Assembly (NCBI GenBank): GCA_026936325.1
Contig: JAPTHN010000001.1
Span: 9,208,160 to 9,272,159 of the forward strand
Length of the DNA: 64,000 bases
Source: Platynereis dumerilii
Lineage: Eukaryota > Annelida > Polychaeta > Phyllodocida > Nereididae
Direction: 5' to 3'
Shown: piece by piece, positions 54,933 through 64,000 of the stretch
Layout: every line of letters starts with the position of its first letter
Numbering within the stretch: position 1 is the stretch's first letter
Notes under the pieces: model-generated
What the model was told of the DNA's origin: nothing
Database searches by the model: none
The model's input: the letters and a program-made list of their open reading frames with translations, nothing else
Translations under genes and position numbers: made by a program

Positions 54933-55440
54933 TCAGCCTGAAGCAAAATTGGCCTAAGTCATTTTTGACAATTGTTGGCAAACAGCCAAAAACTGACTTA
55001 GGCTAATTTGGTTTTCGGTATCGGTATCGGTATCGGCCGATACTATAGGGGAAGTATCGGTATCGGCAAGTATCGGAAAATATCAGGATCGGCACACCTA
55101 TAGTTTTGACAACCAAAATGACTTAGGGAAACATTTTTTGTGGTCTAGCTGTGTTACTAATCATATTTCCATAAAATTAAACGTGAGGAAAAATTGATTC
55201 TCACAATTTTGACCGAAAAGTACTGGTGATATCCGCTAAAATCAGTGATTACAAAATTGGCCTAAGTCCAATGGATAAAGGCCGTTTGCACTAAAATTAA
55301 ATAGGGGTTTTGAGGTGCTTGTTATTCATTTAGGAGTCCAAATTTTTTAATACATATATAGTCATAAGGCCTTCCTGTGGTACCAAATAGGAAAAATGGC
55401 CTAAGTGAGTCTGACTAAGGCCAATTTTGCTTTAGGCTGA
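54933..55440. mobile_element. MITE with CAGCCTGAAGCAAAATTGGC end
   Basis: Left end TCAGCCTGAAGCAAAATTGG and right end the near complement. Interior has CGGTATC tandem units and copies of GGCCTAAGT. Its first ~12-22 bases close each triplicated unit. Confidence 0.65.
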
Positions 55441-55793
55441 CGCAGTGGAAGTGTTTTGCAGCTATACAAATCTATACAAAAGCATTTGATGTCCGGATAC
55501 TTTACAGTTGTTGTTGCAGTTCTGAAGTGCCTTGTTTAAGTTTTCCTTTGTTGATCAGTTATTGCTGCAACCAATTTTTCGTACTATCCAGTAGATATAT
55601 ACTTCACATAAATGACTAAAGATTGCCATACCATTTAAAATTAATTTATTGATTCTACAGGCCGTTGACTTCCAGAAATATGAGCGTATTCCAAAAGAGC
55701 TTTCCCTGCATTCATTTTGTTTTTAGAGAAACTGCAAAAGTTATATTAATGGGTTTGCCCCTTTCTGCTTCGTGTTACATTTCTTGTCACATA

Positions 55794-56729
55794 GGGTAAG
55801 GTGGGGCAAGTCTGCCCCCTTTGGGAGAAAAAGTTCCCTCATGGCCTTAAATATAGTTTACAATAAAATTTCTCATGCGGATTAGCGCTACTACATCTAG
55901 AGATTACTGAAACACAAAGATTGTCCTGCAACATAGTTTTGTTTTGACTGCAACTGGGAAGGAAGCCAAGCAACTGACCACCAAGCAATTTCAATGTGCA
56001 ACTGAAACTTTAAAAACTGAGGTGTTTTGCAGGAAAATTTTGTATGAAAAAATTACTTATTGTCATGGATTGCAACGTTTATGCCACTACTTTACATGTT
56101 CAAGATATTTCACAAATCAGTATAATGCATCTTTAGAAAGTGGCAACTCATATTTTTCTGGTGGTCGGGGCAATTCTGACCCTTGTCGATGGGGCAAATC
56201 CGCCCCCTCTGATTCTCATGTTAAAAACATATAAATGCAAGATAGGGTTTATAAGTCACTCTGTTTTGCTATTTAGCACCATTGATAGTGATTATGAGTT
56301 GAATTGAGATGACATTAAGAATTTTGCCATGTTTTATGGTATGTTGAATGTGTCATATGCAAACTTATTCTGATGTCACAAATAAATTGATGAAACAATC
56401 CTTACACATTGGTAAATATACCATAAATAATCAGTGCTTAATTGAAGAATATAATTTACTTTAGAAGCCAATTTTTTTTTGTCATTTGTCACCCAACTTC
56501 AAGGGGGGCGGATTTGCCCCACACTTTTGGGGCAAATCCGTCCCCTGAGACTGAACTTTGATATTGTGATGTCGGCTAAAAGGTATCAAATCAAAGCATG
56601 TAACTTTCCAGATATGTTCAGATGCATACATTCTTGGATTTCCTGAAGTAAAATTGATGTTTTTCAAAAAGGTGAGGGACTGAGTAACGAATATATGTGA
56701 AAAGGGGGGCGGATTTCCCCACCTTACCC
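55794..56729. mobile_element. TA-flanked element with GGGGCAAATCCGCCCC motif
   Basis: 936 bp. Ends GGGTAAGGTGGGGCAAGTCT and complement, TA on both sides. The motif recurs inside at about 56,168, 56,192, 56,505 and 56,530. Confidence 0.7.
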
Positions 56730-56731
56730 TA

Positions 56732-57914
56732 CTTATATACGTGGAATCCTAGTTATTTTTCATGCTTGAGGTGTGATGTCTGTGGTAACTCAGTGTCACA
56801 GTTGTCATTCCTGTTTTCTAGCTGTCCAATGTGTAAAGTAAGTAGAAGCTGTGATGTCATTTTAGACAGTACCAACATCAGATTTATAAGCTGAAAACAA
56901 ATTTTCAATCATACTCGCAGACCACCAACAATCTGAAACATGAGGCTGACCTGGCCCAGAATTTGTGGAATCTTGGCAGGCACTTTTTAGAGAAGGTTAA
57001 CTGCCAATGGTCACAAAATGGAATGCCTTCAACCGAAAGAGAAAATATTCCTTCTGTCATTTGAGGCTCGTTTAATTAATCTTCTCCAAAGACACATTTA
57101 AGTGTGATTGATTAAAGCAATTAAATTTAAACAAAGGGGAATCAGAAAAAATGAACATGATTATTGATCATAAACAATTTTGGTTTGTAAAATTGAGTTT
57201 CTTCAAATATCTTTCATCTGAAGGCAATTTTGCACATTTCTCATTGTAAGTGATCCAATTGCTGTTTTGTTTAAAATACCTGTTGCTGCAGTTGGACCAA
57301 CGAGTTGATTGATGTTGAAAAACAAAAGTTGAGCAGACAATGAATCCTGCCCGGTTGGTGGCTTAGATCTTTCTGAAAAAAAAAAAAAAAAGGTATTTTG
57401 AGATTCTGTTATTTGGTTTCCTCAGTCTTGCCTGGAGATGAAACTCATGTCTTATTTAATAAGATATGCCTTATATAATATTTAGGCAATTTGTTGAAAA
57501 CATTGATATTTATAGACGAGTAAGAGTCTGTTGTTTTTACGTGCAACTAATAAATGCGCAATATTGCATGTCCACAAAAATATATTTGGAAGTTGAATAA
57601 CTCTTAGAGAAGTGAGTAAAACATAATCTCTTGAACCATATTACCATTCTGTAAATTGGTGGACAGGTACTGCAGCAGGTGTGACAAGAACACAGAAGTG
57701 GTACTGAAGAGTTCCATTGGAAGTCAAGTGAGAGACCGACAGAGATTGGGAGCACAGTTTATGTCTGTTGGGTTACTGGACCTGCATCTCAGTCACTTCA
57801 GATGAGATTCAAATCAAGATTTGCAATGGCACTGGATGCAACTGATAAAAAAATAAACTGGGATAGGGTTTATATTAACTTCGATTTCTTGGTCTGTGGA
57901 AAATTGCCTGTCCC
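56732..57914. other. No gene seen
   Basis: AT-rich with short frames; a 17-A run near 57,376-57,392. Confidence 0.35.
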
Positions 57915-57924
57915 TGGAGAGTTT

Positions 57925-58133
57925 GGGGGTGGGGGGGAGAGTTTGTAGAGTGCCAGGCTGCCTATCGCTGGGTTCCGGGTTCGAATCCAGCTCTTGCTGG
58001 GTCACCTCAGCCTATGTTGGACGGCTGTTTCAATCATCCTTCATCTCATTGCCGTGTCCTCCTCCTGTCCTAATTAGCCTACCAAGTGCATAAATACAGG
58101 ACGTAAAGCCCCAATCAGCCATCCATCCATCCT
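57925..58133 (+). mobile_element. tRNA-derived SINE S1, copy 6
   Basis: B box, body and (ATCC)n tail intact, A box decayed; flanked by perfect TGGAGAGTTT (57,915-57,924 and 58,134-58,143). Confidence 0.78.
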
Positions 58134-58218
58134 TGGAGAGTTTTGATTTTGGTTGATAAAGAGTGATTCTGCGATAGACTGATGATGTGGCACCAATGGC
58201 TCAAATAATTACAATATC

Positions 58219-58521
58219 TTATATATTACGGAAATTGGTGCATGGGGGAAAAGTCACATGCTTACGCATATTGAAACTCAAGCCAACTAATTTAATGGCA
58301 AATACCTGGAGCGCAACACAGACAGTGTAGAGGGTCAAGCTAAAAAAATGCATAGGCCTACAGGAAAAGTTATTTGATTCAACAAAACAGACGATTGCAA
58401 CGACCAACCCAAGAAGTGTATTGCTCACCCTAAGCCAGTATCTTGCTCCTGGCATCCAATCTGCAATAACCAGTCCAATATTGGCTATTTGACTTTGTTC
58501 ATGAATATTTTCCTGAGGCAA
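58219..58521 (-). CDS. Doubtful ORF with two hydrophobic segments
   Basis: 100-codon minus-strand frame with RYWLRVSNTLLGLVVAIVCF and FFSLTLYTVCVALQVFAIK stretches that could span membranes. Internal GT and AG sites allow other readings. No family recognised; may be chance. Confidence 0.13.
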   Translation of the reverse strand: MPQENIHEQSQIANIGLVIADWMPGARYWLRVSNTLLGLVVAIVCFVESNNFSCRPMHFFSLTLYTVCVALQVFAIKLVGLSFNMRKHVTFPPCTNFRNI

Positions 58522-59460
58522 ATGTTTCAGGGATGACTTTTTTTGTCCTCATGATAGACAAAGGGGAAGCGCCTGCTACTGTCGTACTTAATTCCAAAAT
58601 AATTGAGGAAAATGATATCTTCAAGAAATGTGACGAGAATTACTACTGAAGGATCATAGAAATTAGCAGCCAATTTTAAAGACTTAAGAACGGAATATCA
58701 TCCTGGTGGAGTCATTAATTACTTTTCAGAACTTCAAAAGTACTGTTTTGGAAATGTGAGTGGCTGGGACCATTAATGACAAACTTGTTAGAAGGACATA
58801 TTTTTGAAGAAGTATAAATGTTGGATTCCTTGATGTGGTTTCTTTTTTATGCCTGGTATTGAAACTAATTTTTCGTTTTCTTTATGATATCTGCGCAGCG
58901 AAATGGCGCGAAGCGAATTGAGCAGAAGAGAGGTTTAAAAAATCTGTGCAGTGATGGTCTCAACATTAATGGTCGACAGCAGGATATTAGGTAAAGTGGG
59001 TCCAGCTTCTTATTAATGATTTAATTTCGAATTTAACAAAAGATGACATATTCATATTCAAAAGTGTCTTAAAAATTCAACTTTCTGGAGTACTATTCCC
59101 TGTATCTATAATTTTTATGGAATAGTTAATTACAAGTATTAACAAGCTAAATTAAATTAGTAACATGTGATTCATTTCAAAACAGACAACAAGAAACCAT
59201 AACAAAATTAAAGTTACATAATCTTTGTCAACTGATGATTATGTAACAGTGAGCAATTAATCTATATGCAGATCATGTTATTGTTTTTTAGTCACTATTA
59301 TGTAATATCAACAATCTAGCGTAGACTTAAATTTGGCAGCTCTCAGTGTTGTCTTCCTTTATACTCTTTAGCTGATTATATCAATTCAGTTTATCCTTAA
59401 TCCTATTTATTTTGCTATCCTATATATCTCTTGAACTTTCTATTAAACTTTCTATCTGCA
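58522..59460. other. No gene seen
   Basis: Short frames only. Confidence 0.35.
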
Positions 59461-59466
59461 GGATCT

Positions 59467-59471
59467 ATCTG

Positions 59472-59545
<74 letters not shown>
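59467..59545. repeat. (CTAT)n microsatellite
   Basis: Near-perfect run of about 80 bp. Confidence 0.95.
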
Positions 59546-59624
59546 CATATTTTTGATCTATTTTATTTTTCTAATAGTTTCTAGTCAAAATTCTCTCTAT
59601 TTTCTATATATCTGTCTTTCTGTT

Positions 59625-59919
59625 AGTTCCCCGTGGCCTAATTGGTAAGTGCGCTTGTCAACTGGCTTTGAGGGCGTGGGTTCAAATCTCACCCCGGGAA
59701 CTCACTTTAGTCCGAGCCCATGGGACATTAAATGGAGGCGGGTTGTATCCAGTGTTCTATGCTGGGGCAACTGAAAGACCCTGGGCATCCCTGAATTAAT
59801 AGGGTATGTGCCAGACTCACAGTCTTCTCATCTCATCATCATACGGCGATCGCCTGCCTCGATATAGCCCACTAAGGTGCTGCAGAGGCGTAAAACACAA
59901 ACAAACAAACAAACAAACA
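59625..59919 (+). mobile_element. tRNA-derived SINE, second family (S2), young copy
   Basis: tRNA-like head with complementary acceptor ends (GTTCCCC / GGGAAC), A box TGGCCTAATTGG, B box GGTTCAAATCT, a body of about 200 bp and an (ACAAA)n tail. Flanked by perfect 15-base duplications ATCTGTCTTTCTGTT (59,610-59,624 and 59,920-59,934), so the insertion is recent. Confidence 0.88.
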
Positions 59920-59934
59920 ATCTGTCTTTCTGTT

Positions 59935-61016
59935 TTTTATTGAAACTGTAACATAACTGCCTTTCATAAATCAAATATAAAATAAATTTATGAAAAATAT
60001 GGTAGCACTATAAGTCCTTAAAAAACTTTTTGAGTGCTGTGCGAATTTCATGGCTGTGCCATTTACATATTATGAATATGCCACTACAAAAAGTTTGTTT
60101 TTACGTGTATGGAGATTTACATGAAAAAAGTTTCATAAATCTGTTGGTTACTGAAGAAAAGTTATGGAAACGAACGACCCTTTTCGCACCAAATAAATTA
60201 CATTAATTTTGGCAAATAGAAATGGATGAGCAGATTCTGTAGATGTGACAGAAATACAAGTATGTTGCTGTAGAAGGTTGCTGAAAGGCGAGAGACAGAC
60301 TGAGAAAGATTGAAATCATGTAGGTAGTACCACAAAAACTATAAATGCTACAGACACAAAATTTTCAAAATACTTCAAGTACATAGTTGTGGCCAATTAC
60401 GGCAAAAATCATAAACTTAGGTTCATTTGCACGAACAATATTCAACAGGCACTAATGTATTGTCAGTTTTAGAGTTATTTTAGTGTAATTTTCAGCCCCC
60501 TGTAATAACTCATGAAACGAAATCAGTGATATTATGTTATAAATATAATGTTGGATGGGGTACTACCATGCTGAAAAAATATTTTTATCTTGTAGAAATG
60601 CATAGGAGTGTTAAACTATGCCAAAATTGTGATAAATATGCACTTTTGGAAACTGATAAAAAATTATGTGATATAACATCAAATAAAAGCAGTAAAATGA
60701 AGAATGGGTACAAGCAAAGTTTTGACCAGTTTGTGAAAATGTAAATTCTGCAGGGCGAGGTTTAAGGTGCTGCAGCTCCTTATTGCCTGCAGGTAGAATC
60801 ATGAAAATCCATCTGCACCTTTATTAGAATATATACTAAAAACGTGCAAAAAATCAAGTTCCTGTAACAAGTAGAAGTTGCTGCTTTTTGAACATTAAAA
60901 TTCTTTCCTGGCTTGTTCCGATTCACCCCAGTGTCCCTGTTCACCCCATATTACGGTACAGTGTTTATGGTGCATGTACAAGGGTTCTGAGACTTATTTC
61001 CTTCCGGATGCATAGT
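59935..61016. other. No gene seen
   Basis: AT-rich. TTCACCCCA motifs near 60,925-60,945 recall the ends of the TA-flanked elements, but no partner end was found. Confidence 0.35.
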
Positions 61017-63133
61017 GTTTTTACCTTCAGCGAACGAAGTTCGAAGAAGGTATTGTAATCACTTGGGTAAAAATGCTGTCCGTCCGCCGGGCGGGCGGGC
61101 GGGCGGTCGGGCGGCGGGCGGATAGATCGTTTCCGGCCCAGCACTCGGCCTCTATTGAATGTACATGGATGAAATTTGGTACACATCTAGCCTGTATGGT
61201 CTAGTTGTGCCTTTTGATGGTCTGATGAATAAATCTTAAATACTTATTGAAATAATTAACATAATATACAAATTTTTTTTTTTTAGTTTCCGGGCCAAGG
61301 CTCGGTCATTATTGCATGTGCATGGATGAAATTTGGTACACATGTGGCCTATATGGTCTAGTTGTGCCTTTTGATGGTCTCATTGACAGATATTCTATAC
61401 TTTTTGAAAAAATGAGAAAAAATATAAAAACATATTTTTTTGGTTTTTTGGGCTAAGACTCGGTTGCTATTGCATGTACATGGATAAAGTTTGGTGCATA
61501 TATGGCCTATATGGTATAGTTGTGCCTTTTGAAAGGTCTAATGGAAAATTATATACTTTTTGAAATATTGAAAAAAAATTAAAAATAAATGTTTTGTTTC
61601 TGGCCCAACATCCGATCACAATTCCATATACATGGATGAAGTTTGGTACACGTATGGCTTATATGGTCTGGTTGTGCCTTTTCATTGTCAGACAGATGGC
61701 TATTCTATAGTTTTTGTAATATTGAGAAAAAATATTTAAAATATTTTTTTTTATATCGGAGCCAAAACTTTTGCATATACAGTAATGCAATTTTCTAAAC
61801 AAATCCCCTATGCAATGTAGCAGTGCTTTTTGATGCATACAACACTTTATCAATCATTGCAACAACTTCAGAAAATTATAACAGCGTTATATTTTTTGGT
61901 TTTCAACCGGCACGTCATAACCTGTACTTCGTACATGCATGAAACTTTACCATAATATGTGTAAATTAGTATAACTAGAGGTTCGATCGGGACCGATGCG
62001 AAGGGAGAGGTCTCGCGGGATGAGTGGGCGTGGTGTAGTTAGTGTAATGCCAGCTTCTCGTCATTGGGAACGAGTGAATGATTAAAACAAAATTGTGTGT
62101 ATTTGTTTATTTTTCATTAGATATTTCAATGTAGTGAACTGTGACTCTGTTGCATATATGCAGCATCAGCAACAAAGCACCTTGGACTAGTTTTTGCATA
62201 TTTCTTTGGAATTTGTCAGAAAGTATAGACAAGTTTGACCGAAGGGGAAATCTTTTGTGTGACAAGCGAAGAAGTATTATTTGCTACCTTCAGTGCCCTC
62301 AGTCCGTTGGATCCGCGTTTTACCCACTCCAGCACTGGCGCTGTGCCTCGTTTCCATTCTTAAAATTTGTGAAGGAGGGGTTAGGTTTCCAGCTTCATTG
62401 GGCAATACAATGACCCTTCACAAGTCATAATTGCACTAATTGTAATTGACTGAAATAATCAGATATTGTTTTTTAAGCTATGGATAGAAATAGCAAGGAA
62501 ATTGGCTGCTGAGCTAAAAGCTGAGAAATTTAGATTACAGGTTAAAATGTCGCATGGGCACCTTTTGTGATTATTGATGGCTGTTTAAACTTAACTTTAA
62601 TACATTTTTTCTCTCGAATCTTCTGGTTAATCTACATTTCTGTTCAGTAGGTACTTAGTACGGGTGGATTTCGGGTTTACCCAACAACGGCCTGTGGCCT
62701 AGGGCCGGGCTTGGGCTGCAAGTTGTTTAAATTTTCTGGGTATGGGCTGGGTCCGGGCCTAACAAATTTTGGCTTTTGCTGGGCGTGGGCTCAAGAAAAA
62801 GTGGCCGGGCTTGGGCCAGGCTCATAGGCGTATTTCGCAGGGGGTCAGGGGGGGCACTGCCCTGGTCACATCCGTGCCATGTTAAAATTTCAGGGCAAAA
62901 CAGCGACAGCCCCCCCCCCCGCGGAACGCATGTCCTGTACGCCTATGGCCAGGCTTACATTCTCTTCTAAATTCCGGGCGGGACCGAGTACGGGCTTGAC
63001 TATTAAAAGTCGGGCCGGGCTTGGCCCAAGTTTTTAGGCCCGCGCAGGGCTCTAGCGGACATACAACATTTTACCCGAGTGATTACAATTATCTTCTTTG
63101 AACTTTGTTGGCTGAAGGAGTGAAGGTAAAAAC
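61017..63133. mobile_element. Inverted-repeat element with ~155-bp tandem units
   Basis: Ends GTTTTTACCTTCAGCGAACG... and complement-like ...GGCTGAAGGAGTGAAGGTAA-AAAC, with about 50 bp of paired sequence. Inside, four or five ~155-bp units carry ACATGGATGAAATTTGGTAC (61,160, 61,320, 61,478, 61,630; decayed at 61,933). A GGGC-rich run lies at 61,081-61,121. A G/C-rich part (62,650-63,055) with GGCCGGGCTTGGGC repeats may be nested. Confidence 0.6.
62823..62947. mobile_element. hAT-type mini-MITE, nested
   Basis: 125 bp, ends CATAGGCGTA... and ...TACGCCTATG, flanked by perfect GCCAGGCT (62,815-62,822 and 62,948-62,955). Confidence 0.72.
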
Positions 63134-63209
63134 GTGGTCAGAGCATTAAACTAGAACCGCGAGCGGTTTAAACGCTCTTCTGTTAATGTGAAATCTATCA
63201 ATGTGTGCC

Positions 63210-64000
63210 AGATTATCACCCACAGGGCAATCAATACCTGTAGCTAATTTTATAGCCCTAAGCGGTAGGCCTATATTAAGGTCACAATGGGCAGTTCAAG
63301 AATGAAGAAAGATGGCTGCCAAAATGGCCGACACAAAATGACCACCATCTTGGATTTCTCAAGACGTTCCCAATTGATACCCACAGGCCAATGCCTGTAC
63401 CAAATTTTATAACTCTAAGGGAAATATTAAGGTCACAATGGGCAGTTCAAGAAGAAAGATGGCTGCCAAAATGGGCACCATCTTGGATTTCTCAACATGC
63501 TCCTGATCCATACTCGCAGGCCAATAACTGTAGGCCTACCAAATTTGATAACTGTAAGTGAAATATTAAGGTCATAATGCACTGAAAAAAAATGATTGTC
63601 TGACAACAAATAATAATTGTCTAATATGTGTCCGATCAAGTGATTGTCTAATCCAGACAATTGAATTGTTCAAAGTGTCAAAGAGCTTGTTTGTTTTATT
63701 CGATTGTTTGCACCAGACAATTAATTGAATGAAACAAACAAGTTCTTTGACATTTTGAACAATTGAATTGTCTGGATTAGACAATCGGTAGATCGGACAC
63801 AATATTAGACAATTATTGTCTGTTGTCAGACAATCCTTTTTTTCAGTGTGGGCAGTTCAAGAATGAAGAAAGATGGCTGCCAAGATGGCCACCACAAAAT
63901 GGCCGTTATCTTGGATTGCGCGACATGTTCCCGATCCATACCTACAGGCCCATACCTGCACCAAATTTCATAACTGTAAGCGAAATATTAAGGTCACAAT
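63210..64000. repeat. Tandem repeat with AAGATGGCTGCCA core, runs off the window
   Basis: Units of roughly 140-180 bp start with AAGGTCACAATGGGCAGTTC and hold AAGATGGCTGCCAAAATGG, ATCTTGGATT and CACAGGCCAAT. At least three units are visible; one is split by a palindromic insert. Confidence 0.75.
63580..63849. mobile_element. Palindromic MITE inside the tandem repeat
   Basis: About 270 bp; ends CACTGAAAAAAAATGATTGT and complement, arms of about 120 bp pair almost fully, with TTGTCTGA and AGACAATT motifs repeated. Flanked by TG, seen by comparison with the neighbouring units. Confidence 0.75.

Larger units (their letters stand above)
48245..54943. repeat. Tandem triplication of a 2.23-kb unit (T1-T3)
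   Basis: Units at 48,245-50,475, 50,476-52,710 and 52,711-54,943 (2,231, 2,235 and 2,233 bp), in the same orientation, with few differences. T2 and T3 are the closest pair over part of the unit: they share a variant stretch (52,430-52,520 and 54,665-54,755) that differs from T1 (50,190-50,290). Each unit holds a copy of exon Z, an old SINE S1 remnant and a small palindromic MITE. Confidence 0.92.

Noticed and set aside
60897-60960. TTCACCCCA motifs as the end of another TA-flanked element
   Set aside because: No matching opposite end or flanking TA pair could be found.

Overview
The window looks like AT-rich, intron- and transposon-rich DNA from an animal, most likely a marine invertebrate deuterostome such as an echinoderm. 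The basis is GT-AG split genes, dense tRNA-derived SINEs, hAT- and TA-target non-autonomous transposons, CTAT/GATA microsatellites and repeat-rich introns. The species assignment is inference; no database search was possible. No rRNA gene, functional tRNA gene, CRISPR array or prokaryotic operon was seen, and I recognised no LTR-retrovirus-like or Polinton-like element.

Left third (1-12,150): one well-supported gene on the minus strand encoding a two-domain cyclic-nucleotide-binding protein of the CNBD2 type. Fifteen coding exons join in one frame (797 codons from the first ATG) and the gene runs off the left edge. A weak promoter candidate lies near 11,945-12,131. Its introns carry inverted repeats, MITEs and microsatellites; exon 13 alone and exons 6-10 as a group are each bracketed by inverted repeat copies.

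Middle (12,150-37,200): mostly repeats. These include a GATA array, a degenerate minisatellite (15.5-16.3 kb), a broken G2E3/HECT-like gene hit by a SINE (17.5-19.0 kb), a LINE endonuclease relic hit by a MITE (19.7-20.2 kb), a MULE-like transposase relic (23.2-24.8 kb), the first of three diverged segmental blocks (25.4-28.8 kb), two TA-flanked elements, a decayed hAT transposase gene (29.25-33.25 kb) hit by a hAT-type MITE in its dimerisation region, and a LINE ORF1-like esterase relic (33.5-34.5 kb).

Right (37,200-64,000): segmental block B (38-43.2 kb), split by a 2.8-kb ACGTTG-rich element with tandem internal units; block C (44.2-48.4 kb), which keeps an unrecognised plus-strand gene fragment with phase-compatible exons; and a recent tandem triplication of a 2.23-kb unit (48,245-54,943) that triplicates the apparent last exon of that fragment. 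The duplication boundary is a 10-base microhomology with the end of a MITE. The rest holds more TA-flanked elements, a young tRNA-SINE with perfect target duplications, a 2.1-kb inverted-repeat element with tandem subunits, and a tandem repeat cut by a palindromic MITE at the right edge.
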